Made by a program: the position numbers and the translations under genes. A stretch of 64,000 nt of DNA, taken from the NCBI GenBank assembly GCA_019117005.1, contig DXAO01000052.1:1-64000 (forward strand), written 5' to 3'. The notes under the pieces were generated by a model that saw only the letters and a list, made by a program, of their open reading frames with translations, did not search any database and was not told where the DNA came from. Below are positions 25,717-34,585 of this stretch, piece after piece. The stretch's first letter is position 1, and every line of letters begins with the position of its first letter. The stretch is from Candidatus Collinsella stercoripullorum. Lineage in GTDB: Bacteria > Actinomycetota > Coriobacteriia > Coriobacteriales > Coriobacteriaceae.

Positions 25717-26563
25717 GAACTACAACTTCGCCTATCTGGACGAGGGCTCCAAGCGCGAGATCCGCCGCGCGATCCTGAAGGGCGTCGCCATCCCCGGCTA
25801 CCAGGTCCCCTTCGCGAGCCGCGAGATGCCCATCGGCCGCGGCTGGGGCACGGGCGGCCTGCAGCTCACGCTGTCGTGCATCGGCCCCGACGACGTCCTG
25901 AAGGTCATCGACCAGGGCTCCGACGCGAGCGTGAACGCCGTGTCGATCCGCGGCCTCGTGCACGAGACGACCGGCGTGGACACCACGACGCTCACGCAGG
26001 ACGCCACGCTCATCCAGAGCCGCCACCGCATCCCCGAGCGCCCGCTCACCCGCGACCAGCTGCTCGTGCTGCAGGTTCCCACGCCCGAGCCCCTGCGCAC
26101 CTACGAGGCGCGCGAGACCGTGACGAAGCGCCTGCACGCCGAGGCGGAGTACACCGGCGCCTATCTGGAGCTGTTCGAGCAGATCGTGCGCTACGGCACC
26201 ACCACGACGGGCGCCGACCACCCGGTGATGGTCGAGGACCGCTACGTCATGGCGCCGAGCCCCATCCCGCGCTACGACAACGCCAAGCTCAACATGGCGG
26301 AGAACCTGACGCTTCTGGGCGCCGGCCGCGAGAAGAAGATCTACGCCGTGCCGCCCTACACGAAGGTGGAGTCGCTCGCCTTCGACGACTACCCGTTCGT
26401 CACCGAGGACTTCGAGGGCGCCTGCTGCCATGTGTGCGGGGCGACCGGCGTCTACCTCACCCAGACGGTCGACCCGGCGACGGGCGAGCAGGTCTGGCAG
26501 TGTTCCGATACCGATTTCTGCTCACAGCGCGTCGCGGCGCGCGCGACGGGGAAGGAGGCGTAA
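25709..26563 (+). CDS. phnJ: C-P lyase radical SAM subunit PhnJ
   Basis: 284 residues. Cleaves the C-P bond of ribose-phosphonate with a 5'-deoxyadenosyl radical, giving an alkane and ribose cyclic phosphate. The Fe4S4 cysteines have the E. coli spacing exactly: Cys240-x2-Cys243-x21-Cys265-x5-Cys271, in CCHVCGATG and QCSDTDFC. The glycyl-radical residue corresponds to Gly30 in VAIPGYQVPF. GRGWGTGGLQLTLSCIGPDD also matches. All key residues are present, so it should be active under anoxic conditions. Confidence 0.97.
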   Translation: MRRNYNFAYLDEGSKREIRRAILKGVAIPGYQVPFASREMPIGRGWGTGGLQLTLSCIGPDDVLKVIDQGSDASVNAVSIRGLVHETTGVDTTTLTQDATLIQSRHRIPERPLTRDQLLVLQVPTPEPLRTYEARETVTKRLHAEAEYTGAYLELFEQIVRYGTTTTGADHPVMVEDRYVMAPSPIPRYDNAKLNMAENLTLLGAGREKKIYAVPPYTKVESLAFDDYPFVTEDFEGACCHVCGATGVYLTQTVDPATGEQVWQCSDTDFCSQRVAARATGKEA

Positions 26564-26564
26564 G

Positions 26565-27452
26565 ATGGCCATGGCGACCACGCAAGCCGCGCCCGCCCCG
26601 GTCGAGCACGCGTTCACCGACGACATGCCCGTCCTCGACGTGCGGGGGCTCTCCAAGCGCTACGGCCCCGGATGCCCCTACTGCGCCGACCCGGATGCCG
26701 AGCTCGAGCGCAACATCTGCCCGGTGTGCGGGACCGTGCACGCGGTGCGCGGCGTCTCGCTCGAGGTGCATCCCGGCGAGATCCTGGGCATCGTGGGCGA
26801 GTCGGGGTCGGGCAAGTCGACGCTCATGCAGTGCCTGTACTTCGACCAGGACCCGACCGAGGGCGACATGCGCGTCGCCGCCTACGACGGAGGGCGCGAG
26901 AACTGCTTCACGGTCTCGCGGCAGCAGCAGCGCTACATCCGCGACCGCATCTTCGGCATGGTCTACCAGAACCCCTACCTGGGCCTGCGCATGAACTTCT
27001 CGAGTCTCTCGAACATCGCCGAGAAGCAGATCGCCGCGGGCGTGCGCGACGTCCACCGGATGGTGGGCCGCGGCGAGGAGCTGCTCGAGCGCGTGAAGAT
27101 CCCCCTTCGCCGCAAGCAGGACCCGCCGCGCGCCTTCTCGGGCGGCATGCAGCAGCGCGTCCAGATCGCGAAGGCGCTCTCCAACGAGCCCCCGGTGCTG
27201 TTCTTGGACGAGGTGACCACGGGGCTCGACCTCTCAGTGCAGGCGCGCGTGCTCGACCTCATCCTGCAGCTGCGCCGCGACCTGGGCGTGTCGATGGTCG
27301 TGGTGAGCCACGACCTGGGCGTCATCCGCCTGCTCGCCGACCGCACGATCGTGATGCTCGACGGTCGGGTCATCGAGCACGGGCTCACCGACCAGATCAT
27401 GCAGGACCCGCAGCACGCGTATACCCAGGAGCTGGTGTACTCGCTGCTGTAG
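26565..27452 (+). CDS. phnK: C-P lyase ABC-type protein PhnK
   Basis: 295 residues from ATG 26565 behind AAGGAGG. ABC ATPase with Walker A GESGSGKST, signature FSGGMQQRVQIAKAL, Walker B VLFLDEVTTGLD and switch VVVSHDLGV. PhnK binds the PhnGHIJ core rather than a membrane permease. An inserted Cys4 element, CPYC (37-40) and CPVC (52-55), sits between the first beta strands, where E. coli PhnK has a short loop; it looks like a zinc ribbon. Gap to phnM is 279 bp and repeat-filled. Confidence 0.95.
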   Translation: MAMATTQAAPAPVEHAFTDDMPVLDVRGLSKRYGPGCPYCADPDAELERNICPVCGTVHAVRGVSLEVHPGEILGIVGESGSGKSTLMQCLYFDQDPTEGDMRVAAYDGGRENCFTVSRQQQRYIRDRIFGMVYQNPYLGLRMNFSSLSNIAEKQIAAGVRDVHRMVGRGEELLERVKIPLRRKQDPPRAFSGGMQQRVQIAKALSNEPPVLFLDEVTTGLDLSVQARVLDLILQLRRDLGVSMVVVSHDLGVIRLLADRTIVMLDGRVIEHGLTDQIMQDPQHAYTQELVYSLL

Positions 27453-27731
27453 CGGGCTTCCTCGGGGCCCGGGCCCGCCCTGCCGGCGGGGACGGGCCCG
27501 TGGGGCGGACGGCGCACCCGGCGGCGGCCCCTCCCGGCCCCGCTAGCCCGTCCCCGAAGGGCCCTGACGCCTTCCGGCCTGGCTCCTTTTGACCCCGTCC
27601 CAAGAAGTAGGCCCCGCTCCCGAAGGGCCCCTGACCTATTTTGACCCCGTCCCCAAATGGAGACCTGACCCTTTTTGACCCCGTCCCAAAAAGTACCAAA
27701 AAGTACCACGCGATCCCAAGGAGGTCGTTCC
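27453..27731. repeat. Repeat-filled gap inside the phn operon
   Basis: Three copies of TTTTGACCCCGTCC (27587-27600, 27639-27652, 27673-27686) occur with neighbouring CCTGACC and CGAAGGGCCC motifs, then AAAAAGTACCAAAAAGTACC. Not a hairpin terminator. The same GTCCC-rich style occurs near 20.6 kb and 42.85 kb. Confidence 0.75.
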
Positions 27732-29006
27732 TTGTACGTCATTCGCAACGGCATCATCGTGCAGCCCGACCGGCTGCTGTTCGGCTACGAGCTCGTGGTG
27801 GAGGGCGACCGCATCGCGGCGATCCAGCGCCAGGGCGTCCTCGATGCCGAGCAGCACGGCGCCGGCGTCATCGACGCGCACGGCGGCTACGTCGTGCCCG
27901 GCCTCGTCGACATCCACTCCGACTACATCGAGACGGTCATCTCCCCGCGCCCGACCGTGCTTATGGACTTCCCGACCGCCCTGTTCGAGGCGGAGCGCGA
28001 GCTGCTCGCCCACGGCATCACGACGATGTTCCACTCGCTGTCGGTCTACGGCGCCGACAAGATGGACGTCAAGCCGGTGCGCCAGTGGGACCGCACCGAG
28101 CAGCTCATGGACCTCATCGGCCGCGCGAAGCGCACCGAGGGGCACAACGCCCACCTCATCCGCCACCGCCTGCACCTGCGTCTGGAGATCGACAACGTGA
28201 ACCTGGTCGACCAGGTCGAGCGGCACCTGCGCGCCGGCGAGATCGACGAGCTGTCCTTCATGGACCATACGCCCGGCCAGGGGCAGTACCGCGACCTCGA
28301 GATCTGGCGCAGGTCGTTCCGCGGCAAGAACCTCACCGAGCAGGAGGCCGCCGCCATGGCGGCCGATGCCCAGGCGGCGCCCAAGCTCGGCTACGAGCAG
28401 CTCGCCTATCTCGCGGGCATCGCGCGCGAGCACGGCATCGCGCTGGCGAGCCACGACGACGACAGCATCGAGAAGCTCGACCTCATGCGCGAGCTCGGCT
28501 GCACGATCTCCGAGTTCCCGATCTCGCAGGAGGTCGCCGCGGCGGCCGTCGAGCGCGGCATGTCCACGGTCATGGGCACGCCGAACATCCTGCTCGGCAA
28601 GAGCCATTCGGGCAACCTCTCCGCGCGCGACGCCGTGCGCGCCGGCGTGGCGAGCTGCCTGTGCTCGGACTACTACCCGACGGCCATGCTGCAGAGCGCG
28701 TTCGTCCTGCACCGCGACTTCAAGCTGCCGCTCGAGCAGGCGTTCGCCATGCTCACGGTCAACCCGGCGCGCGCCGTCAAGATCGACGCCGACCTCGGGA
28801 GCCTCGAGGAGGGCAAGAAGGCCGACATCCTCGTGGTCCGCGAGGTGGAGGAGGGGCAGCGCTCCTACCCGGTCATCACCGCGACGCTCGTGGACGGCCG
28901 GGTCGTCTCGCGCATGTGGTACCCGGCGCTGCCGTCCATGTCCGCCCGCTTCGCCGTCGACGCGGCGACCATCCGGGAGACCGTGACCGACGAGGAGGTG
29001 CGCTAG
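27732..29006 (+). CDS. phnM: Phosphonate triphosphate pyrophosphohydrolase PhnM
   Basis: 424 residues. The start is taken as TTG 27732 because AAGGAGG lies 8 bases before it and homology begins directly (LYVIRNGIIVQPDRLLFG). PhnM removes pyrophosphate from ribose phosphonate triphosphate, giving the PhnJ substrate. The amidohydrolase motifs are VDIHSDYIE (metal His), FMDHTPGQGQY, LASHDDDSIEK (His-Asp), FPISQEVAAAA and CSDYYPTAMLQSAF. Placed after phnK and before phnL, an order differing from E. coli. Confidence 0.96.
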   Translation: MYVIRNGIIVQPDRLLFGYELVVEGDRIAAIQRQGVLDAEQHGAGVIDAHGGYVVPGLVDIHSDYIETVISPRPTVLMDFPTALFEAERELLAHGITTMFHSLSVYGADKMDVKPVRQWDRTEQLMDLIGRAKRTEGHNAHLIRHRLHLRLEIDNVNLVDQVERHLRAGEIDELSFMDHTPGQGQYRDLEIWRRSFRGKNLTEQEAAAMAADAQAAPKLGYEQLAYLAGIAREHGIALASHDDDSIEKLDLMRELGCTISEFPISQEVAAAAVERGMSTVMGTPNILLGKSHSGNLSARDAVRAGVASCLCSDYYPTAMLQSAFVLHRDFKLPLEQAFAMLTVNPARAVKIDADLGSLEEGKKADILVVREVEEGQRSYPVITATLVDGRVVSRMWYPALPSMSARFAVDAATIRETVTDEEVR

Positions 29007-29762
29007 ATGACCGCCGACGCCATCGACATCGCGCAGGGCGCCGCCGCTTCCGCGGGGACGCCGCGTCCGATGCTTGCCATCGAGGACCTCTCCAAGGGGT
29101 TCACCCTGCACGCCGCCGGCCGCCGCGTGCGCGGCTGCGAGGGCATCTCGCTGTCCATCGAGGCGGGCGAGTTCGTGGGGGTGACCGGCCGCTCGGGATC
29201 GGGCAAGTCGACGATCCTCAAATGCATCTACCGCACGAACCTGCCCGAGGCGGGGCGCATCGTGTACGACTCGGCCGCCTTCGGGCCGGTGGACCTGGCG
29301 ACGCTCGATGAGCGCCGCGTCATCTACCTGCGTAACTACGAGATCGGCTACATCTCGCAGTTCCTAGACGTCGTGCCGCGCACCACGGCGCGCGACATCG
29401 TGCGCGCGAGCGCCGCGGAGGCCTTCGAGGACCCCGACGTCATCGAGAGCGAGACCGTGCGCATGCTCGAGCACTTCGACTTCCCGCAGGAGCTCTGGGA
29501 CCTCTATCCGAACACGTTCTCGGGCGGCGAGAAGCTGCGCCTGAACATCGCCCGCGCCATGGTGCGCCGACCGCGCCTGCTTCTGCTCGACGAGCCCACG
29601 GCGAGCCTGGACAACGCGAGCAAGATCAAGGTGCGCGACCTGATCGAGCAGCTCAAGGCCGGCGGCACGACCATGCTCGGGATCTTCCACGACCTCGAGT
29701 TCATGGAGGGCGTGTGCGACCGCGAGTACAATATGCAGGCAGGCGGGTTCGTTGCGGGCTGA
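29007..29762 (+). CDS. phnL: C-P lyase ABC-type protein PhnL
   Basis: 251 residues starting directly after the phnM stop. ABC ATPase: Walker A GRSGSGKST, FLDVVPRTTARDIV (PhnL-specific region), signature FSGGEKLRLNIARAM, Walker B LLLLDEPTASLD, switch GIFHDLEFM. Like PhnK it associates with the core complex and is needed for C-P lyase function in vivo. The N-terminal 25 residues are Ala-rich. Confidence 0.95.
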   Translation: MTADAIDIAQGAAASAGTPRPMLAIEDLSKGFTLHAAGRRVRGCEGISLSIEAGEFVGVTGRSGSGKSTILKCIYRTNLPEAGRIVYDSAAFGPVDLATLDERRVIYLRNYEIGYISQFLDVVPRTTARDIVRASAAEAFEDPDVIESETVRMLEHFDFPQELWDLYPNTFSGGEKLRLNIARAMVRRPRLLLLDEPTASLDNASKIKVRDLIEQLKAGGTTMLGIFHDLEFMEGVCDREYNMQAGGFVAG

Positions 29763-30195
29763 GGCCGGCTGGGCGGTCAGGGACGCCGTCCCGGCGGACG
29801 AGCGCGCGATCCACGGGCTCATCTGCGAGCTCGAGGGACGGACGTTCGCATACGCGCCGTTCTGCGAGCGCCTGCGCGCCCAGATGGCCGACGGCCGCCA
29901 CGTCTGCCTGGTCGCCGAGGTCGGGGGAGCCGTGGCGGGCGTGATCAACCTGCGGATCGAGCCGCAGCTGCACCACGAGCGGCCGACCGCCGAGATCTTG
30001 GAGCTGGTGCTCGACCCGGGCGCCCGCTGCCGCGGCCTGGGCGCCCGGCTGCTCGCCTCCGCCCGCGCCCGCGCCGTCGCGGCGGGATGCGAGGAGCTCG
30101 AGGTGCACTCGAACGTGGTGCGGACGAGGGCGCACCGGTTCTACGAACGCGAGGGCATGGTGAAGACGCATGAGCACTTCACCTGCGCCCTCTGA
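29752..30195 (+). CDS. phnO: Aminoalkylphosphonate N-acetyltransferase PhnO
   Basis: 147 residues from TTG 29752, overlapping phnL by 11 bp. GNAT fold. Close to E. coli PhnO in layout: HGLICELEGRTFAYAPFCER, VAGVINLRIEPQLHHERPTA, EILELVLDPGARCRGLGARL (acetyl-CoA loop RCRGLGARLL), HSNVVRTRAHRFYEREGMVK and THEHFTCAL at the end. It acetylates aminophosphonates (for example 1-aminoalkyl- and 2-aminoethylphosphonate) so that they can enter C-P lyase or lose toxicity. Confidence 0.9.
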   Translation: MRAEAGWAVRDAVPADERAIHGLICELEGRTFAYAPFCERLRAQMADGRHVCLVAEVGGAVAGVINLRIEPQLHHERPTAEILELVLDPGARCRGLGARLLASARARAVAAGCEELEVHSNVVRTRAHRFYEREGMVKTHEHFTCAL

Positions 30196-30240
30196 GCGCC
30201 CGACGCGGGTGGGACCCGCCCGGGCGGTGAGGAGGCGACC

Positions 30241-31182
30241 ATGGGGGAGCACGGAGTGCGGCGCTTCGACCTTCACAGCCATTCGACGTTCTCGGACGGC
30301 TCGTTTTCGCCGGAGGAGCTGATCGGGCGGGCCCGTGCGGCCGGTCTCGCGGGGATCGCCGTGACCGACCACGACAGCCTGACGCAGCTCTCCGCCGTCC
30401 GCGCCGCCGCGCGGGAGGCGGGGTTCCCCGTGCTCGCGGGGCTCGAGGTCTCGGCGGCCTGCGCGGCAACGGGGCGCAAGGTGCATGTCCTGGGCTTCGG
30501 GCTGGAGGCGACGGCGGACGGGTCCGGCCCGCTCGAGCGCATGGTCGCCGGCACGCTGCGCGCGCGGTGCGCCAACACGCTCTGGCAGGCGTGGACCATC
30601 GCCTGCGCCATGCGCTCCGGCTCGGCGGGGCCGTGCGATGCGCTGTCGGCTGCCGGGGTGGCGGAGCCGGGGCTCGTCGACCCGGCGTTCACGCTCGACC
30701 GGGTGGCGGAGGTGTGCGCCGCCGGGACTGCCGCCTACAAGCAGCACGTGATGGAGGCGCTCGTCCACCTGCCGTATACCGATGCCTCCTACCAGCGCGT
30801 CTACCGCAGCATCTTCAAAGGGTCGGGCATCGCGGTGAGCGATATCGGCTACCCCGAGGCGGTCGACGCCGTGCGCGCCATCCGGGAGCAGGGCGGCGTC
30901 GCGGTGCTCGCCCATCCCGGCCAGATGAACTCGTGGTCGATCATCCCGGACCTGGTGGATGCCGGCCTCGAGGGCATCGAGGCGTATCACCCCGACCACG
31001 GGGACGCCGACCGCGAGCGCGCCCTCGCCGCGGCGGGGGAGCACGGGCTCTTCGTGACCGGGGGCAGCGATTTCCACGGGCGCTACGGCGCCCCTGCGGG
31101 CATGGGCGCCTGCACGGTGGACGCGGAGGTCGCCGGGCCGCGCGTCGCCGGGTTGTTCGAGCGCGAGGCGGGCCTGCGCTGA
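30241..31182 (+). CDS. PHP-family phosphoribosyl cyclic phosphate diphosphodiesterase (PhnPP-like)
   Basis: 313 residues from ATG 30241. PHP-domain metal ligands: FDLHSHSTFSDGSFSP, AVTDHDSL, LAGLEVSA, VAVLAHPGQ, EAYHPDHGD and TGGSDFHG. It is the last gene of the phosphonate operon. An enzyme of this family from Eggerthella lenta (PhnPP) is known to hydrolyse both ester bonds of 5-phosphoribosyl 1,2-cyclic phosphate. That replaces PhnP and removes the need for PhnN, neither of which is present here. The position makes the same role very likely. An insert of about 70 residues (120-190) is typical of these proteins. Confidence 0.88.
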   Translation: MGEHGVRRFDLHSHSTFSDGSFSPEELIGRARAAGLAGIAVTDHDSLTQLSAVRAAAREAGFPVLAGLEVSAACAATGRKVHVLGFGLEATADGSGPLERMVAGTLRARCANTLWQAWTIACAMRSGSAGPCDALSAAGVAEPGLVDPAFTLDRVAEVCAAGTAAYKQHVMEALVHLPYTDASYQRVYRSIFKGSGIAVSDIGYPEAVDAVRAIREQGGVAVLAHPGQMNSWSIIPDLVDAGLEGIEAYHPDHGDADRERALAAAGEHGLFVTGGSDFHGRYGAPAGMGACTVDAEVAGPRVAGLFEREAGLR

Positions 31183-31271
31183 CGGGCGCGCCCGCCCGGC
31201 GCCGCCGCGTGCGGGGTGGGGCGCTGCTTCCGCGCAGCGCGTCAGCCGCCGCAACGCCCGCCGGGCGCGGC

Positions 31272-32630
31272 CTACGCCGCGTCGAGGTCGGTCGCCGAGG
31301 GGGCCACGGCGTAGACCTCGGCCTCAGCCTCGGTCGGCTCTCCCGAGATGCCGCGCACGAGGCGGTCGAGCTGCACGAGCAGCCAGCTCACCGGATCGGG
31401 GGCGCTCTGGTCCTCGGCGCTCACCAGCTCGACGGTCGCCATCTCGTGCCCGTTCTGCGAAAGGGTGAGGGTGCCCACCGCCTCGCCGCGCTCGACGTCG
31501 CCGGTCACGGTGTCGAGCTGGATGTCCTGCTCGACGTCCCCCGCCAAACTGAACAGCGAGACCGTCTGCTCGGGGTCGGCCACCGTGACGTCGACGGTCT
31601 TGTCCGTCCAGTCGGCATGCGTGGCGCGCGCCACGAGCGGCTGGCCGTCGGGCGTGGCGCGGTCGGTGGTGACGGCGGGGTAGGCGACCATGTGGTCGTA
31701 GTACCACGACGCGAGCCGCGAGGTGTCGGTGAAGCGGTCGTCCGGGCAGCCGAGGACCACGATGTAGATCTCGCCACCGTTGTCGCGGCTGTAGGCGGAC
31801 ACCAGGCAGTCGAGCGCCTCGTAGGTGGTGCCGGTCTTCCCGCCGATGTTGCCGTCCTTGCCCAGCAGGTCGTTGTGCATCTGCAGGGTGATCTCGCGCT
31901 GGGTGCCGTCCGCCCCGGTGACGGAGATCTTGTTGTCGGTGCTCGCCGTGATGGCGCGGAAGTCGTCGTTCTTCATGGCCTCGGCGAACATGACGGCGAC
32001 GTCGCGGGCGGAGGAGTGCATGTCCGCCTCCCAGCCGTTGAAATCGAGGCCGTGCGGGTTGGTGAAGGCGCTCGCCATGCCGAGCTCCGCCGCCTTGTCG
32101 TTCATCGCTTGGACGAAGGTCGCGTACGGGTCGGTGCTCTCAGGATCGATCTTCGCGCCGACGGTCGTGGCGATCGCCATGGCGGCATCGTTGCCCGAGG
32201 CGATGAGCAGGCCGCGCAGCGCGGCCTCCATGGTGAGGCGGTCCCCCTCGCGCAGGTTCGCGGACGACTCGCCCACGGTGGCCGCGGCGTGGTCGACCAC
32301 GACCTCGTCGGTGAGCGATGCGTGGTCGAGCGCCACGAGGGCGGTCATGACCTTGGTGATCGAGGCTATCTTCACCTGGGCGTCGGCGTCGCGCTCGAAG
32401 TAGACCGTGCCCTCGTCGTCGATGAGGATGGCGTTGCGGGCGGTGAGGTCCGGCCGGTCCGCGGCGGAATCCTGGCGCTCGGACTCCGAGACGCCGCAGA
32501 TGACGTCCGTGTCGAGCTGCGATGCGAGCGCGGGGGCGGGGCACAGGGCGAGGCAGATGCCGAGGGCAAGCGCCGACAGGAATCCCGCGGCGCGCCGGGC
32601 GCCGCCGCGGCGAGATGGACGATCGGACAT
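31272..32630 (-). CDS. D-alanyl-D-alanine carboxypeptidase (penicillin-binding protein, PBP5/6 type)
   Basis: 452 residues; ATG 32630 preferred because AAGGAGAG lies about 9 bases upstream (ATG 32657 is the alternative). Signal peptide: basic head then GFLSALALGICLALCPAPAL. Active-site motifs SxxK in ASITKVM, SxN in ASGNDAA, and KTG in GGKTGTT. After the peptidase comes a beta-rich domain (VDVTVADPEQTVSLFS) and a C-terminal segment PVSWLLVQLDRLVRGI, possibly an amphipathic anchor. It trims the terminal D-Ala from peptidoglycan stem peptides. Complement-strand orientation relative to the phn operon. Confidence 0.93.
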   Translation of the reverse strand: MSDRPSRRGGARRAAGFLSALALGICLALCPAPALASQLDTDVICGVSESERQDSAADRPDLTARNAILIDDEGTVYFERDADAQVKIASITKVMTALVALDHASLTDEVVVDHAAATVGESSANLREGDRLTMEAALRGLLIASGNDAAMAIATTVGAKIDPESTDPYATFVQAMNDKAAELGMASAFTNPHGLDFNGWEADMHSSARDVAVMFAEAMKNDDFRAITASTDNKISVTGADGTQREITLQMHNDLLGKDGNIGGKTGTTYEALDCLVSAYSRDNGGEIYIVVLGCPDDRFTDTSRLASWYYDHMVAYPAVTTDRATPDGQPLVARATHADWTDKTVDVTVADPEQTVSLFSLAGDVEQDIQLDTVTGDVERGEAVGTLTLSQNGHEMATVELVSAEDQSAPDPVSWLLVQLDRLVRGISGEPTEAEAEVYAVAPSATDLDAA

Positions 32631-32762
32631 GGTCCTCGCTCTCCTTGGGTGGTTCATGGTTTGCGTACAGGCTAGTATACCTGCGCGTGTCGTCGACTGC
32701 AGCGGCTATCGGCGCGGTTCGTTTGGCGCCGGCGCGCCGATCGGATTGGTCATCGGCGGGGA

Positions 32763-32962
32763 GGTCGGTGGGGCTCATCCGGGATGGCCCGGGCCGCCGA
32801 CGGCGGCGCATCGGTCTTCGGCAGGCTGCCCGACGGCGGCGCACCGGTCTTCGGCGAGAGACGGTCGGTGAGGTGCATCTGGGATGCCCTGGGCCGCCAT
32901 CGGCGGAGCATCGGTCTTTGGTGCGCTGTCCGACGGCGGCTCATCGGTCTCCGGCGGGCTTC
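32763..32962. repeat. 100-bp tandem duplication with 33-bp inner repeats
   Basis: GGTCGGTGGGGCTCATC (from 32763) and GGTCGGTGAGGTGCATC (from 32863) begin two 100-bp units of similar sequence. Each holds two roughly 33-bp copies containing CGACGGCGGCGCATCGGTCT-like sequence (for example 32798 and 32831). The region is upstream of the carboxypeptidase; no gene is seen. Confidence 0.7.
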
Positions 32963-33018
32963 CGATGGCAGTGCCCCCATATCTTGTGTAGATCGGGGTC
33001 CTGTATACCTACGGCGAG

Positions 33019-33143
33019 ATTACTGTAACGTTCAACTCGGTCCTGCCGAGTAGACCTCCAGATGTGCGATCACTCTACCAGCGGGTTCTTTCAAGGCGAG
33101 GGGCGGTTCTACTCCAAGGCCCCGGTTTTAACGATACAGTAAT
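33019..33143. repeat. MITE-like structured repeat, copy 1
   Basis: 125 bp bounded by ATTACTGTAACGTTCAA and the inverted TTAACGATACAGTAAT. Its reverse complement aligns along its length with the element at 60637-60760: shared hairpin CTCG..CCT..CGAGTAG, CTCTACC..GCGG, CTACTC and GGCCCCGGTTTTAACG. No coding capacity, so any movement must be in trans. Confidence 0.7.
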
Positions 33144-33581
33144 CCCCTCGTGCGCGTGCGGGTTCGTTCGATATGGCCGTAGTGTCCGTACAGACCACTA
33201 TTTCTATGCGAATCGCAGCTAGTTTTATACATTGAGCGCAGCGTAGGGGCTGCTGTCGGTGAAATCGCGCTCGGATTCCCGTCGGCGCCTCCTGAGGTGC
33301 CCGCCCCGCAGGGGGTGTGCGGCCCGCCGGGCCTCTTGAGCGCGGACCGTGCTCTCGCAAGCCCCGATTGTCCGTGCTTGAGACCGGCGGGTCGCCCGGA
33401 TGCGGGGCGCGCCATGTACGAGAGTCCCACCTGCTACCTGCAGGGCGACGGACCGCCTGCATGCGATCTGACGGACTGCCCGAACGGCGGCCTCGCGCTT
33501 AAGACCTCTTAATTCCCCGTGGCAAAACGGTGTGCGCATGGGCAGCCGGTCATAATGGGAGGAAGGGGGAAAGGAGCACGG
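33144..33581 (+). other. Upstream region of the VanR-like gene
   Basis: No strong gene. The left part is AT-richer and may hold a promoter. A 32-codon frame at 33414-33512 is listed separately. A GGAGGAAGGGGGAAAGGAG purine tract precedes the VanR-like start. Confidence 0.5.
33414..33512 (+). CDS. Possible Cys-containing 32-residue peptide
   Basis: ATG 33414 opens MYESPTCYLQGDGPPACDLT followed by DCPNGGLALKTS, with three cysteines. The ribosome site is poor (only GGGGCGCGCC upstream) and codon bias is not decisive, so this may be chance. It is noted because the encoded sequence is unlike the random GC-rich frames around it and ends just before the VanR-like gene. Confidence 0.25.
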   Translation: MYESPTCYLQGDGPPACDLTDCPNGGLALKTS

Positions 33582-34280
33582 ATGGACCCTCATATCCTCA
33601 TCGTCGACGACGAGCGAGCTATCACGGATCTCGTAGGTATCTACCTGCAGAACGAGGGGTACCGTGTGACGCTCGCCTACAACGGGGCTGATGCCGCCAA
33701 GGCGATCCTGGAGCAGGATTTCGACCTCGCCGTGCTCGATATCATGCTGCCCGACATCGACGGGTTCGAGCTGCTGCGCACCATCCGCGCCGAGCACACC
33801 TATCCCGTGATCATGCTCACCGCCCGCGGGTCGCAGAATGACAAGATCGAGGGCCTCTCGCTCGGTGCCGATGATTACGTGGTGAAGCCCTTCCGTCCCC
33901 TCGAGCTCGTCGCGCGCTGCAAGGCGCAGCTGCGGCGCTACACCAGCTACGGGAGCCGGGCGACCGAGGAGGACAGCGCGGAGCTCTCGGTGGACGGCCT
34001 CACCATCAACAAGGACTCGCGCACGGTGACCGTGGACGAGCGGCCGGTCCGCTGCACGCCGCTCGAGTACGCCATCCTGCTGTACCTCGTCGAGCACCGC
34101 GGCAAGGTCGTCTCGGTCGAGGAGCTGTTCTCCGCCGTATGGGGCGAGGAGTTCATGGCGAGCTCCAGCAACACGGTCATGGTGCACATCCGCCACCTGC
34201 GCGAGAAGATCGGTGACGACGCTGCGAACCCGCGCTTCATCAAGAACATCTGGGGCGTGGGCTACACCATCGAGGGGTAG
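33582..34280 (+). CDS. OmpR/VanR-like response regulator
   Basis: 232 residues from ATG 33582 behind AAAGGAG. Receiver domain: HILIVDDERAITDLVGIYLQ, phosphorylated Asp in VLDIMLPDIDG, Thr/Lys in MLTARGSQ and VVKPFRP. Winged-helix DNA-binding domain: RPVRCTPLEYAILLYLVEHR then HIRHLREKIGDDAANPRFIK and GVGYTIEG. It most resembles VanR-type regulators of cell-wall stress. No kinase gene is adjacent; the natural partner seems to be the VanS-like kinase at 37687, with about 3.4 kb in between. Confidence 0.92.
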   Translation: MDPHILIVDDERAITDLVGIYLQNEGYRVTLAYNGADAAKAILEQDFDLAVLDIMLPDIDGFELLRTIRAEHTYPVIMLTARGSQNDKIEGLSLGADDYVVKPFRPLELVARCKAQLRRYTSYGSRATEEDSAELSVDGLTINKDSRTVTVDERPVRCTPLEYAILLYLVEHRGKVVSVEELFSAVWGEEFMASSSNTVMVHIRHLREKIGDDAANPRFIKNIWGVGYTIEG

Positions 34281-34585
34281 GCGGCAAAAGGCCGCAGCCG
34301 GGCTCAAGTCCCCGGCGTGTTCTATCGGAAGCGAGTGAGTCGTGCAGTTCGGTGCAGCTATTGACTATCTAGTCGATATGCCTGTCTCGATTTCGCTCTT
34401 GTATCGGCAGGTAATATCGCTGTCGAAGACGCAAGCGCGAACATGCTGCCATGCTACACAGCGGATCGTTCGGATGTGCCACGTGCTGGTGGGCTGGGTC
34501 AGAGGAGAGAAACGCGGGCGTTGATAACCGGGGTGGAAAACAGCGTTCAGTTGGATGACGCCGCCTGATGTGATGGATGAATCGC
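34281..34585. other. Gap after the VanR-like gene; left edge of a lower-GC block
   Basis: GCCGGG and CCCCGGC (34298-34317) around a short loop probably terminate the regulator gene. Beyond that the GC content drops. A 60-codon GTG frame (34342-34524) is not supported by a ribosome site or recognisable features. Confidence 0.45.

Noticed and set aside
34342-34524. 60-codon GTG frame after the VanR-like gene
   Set aside because: No ribosome site and no recognisable domain; the region looks intergenic.
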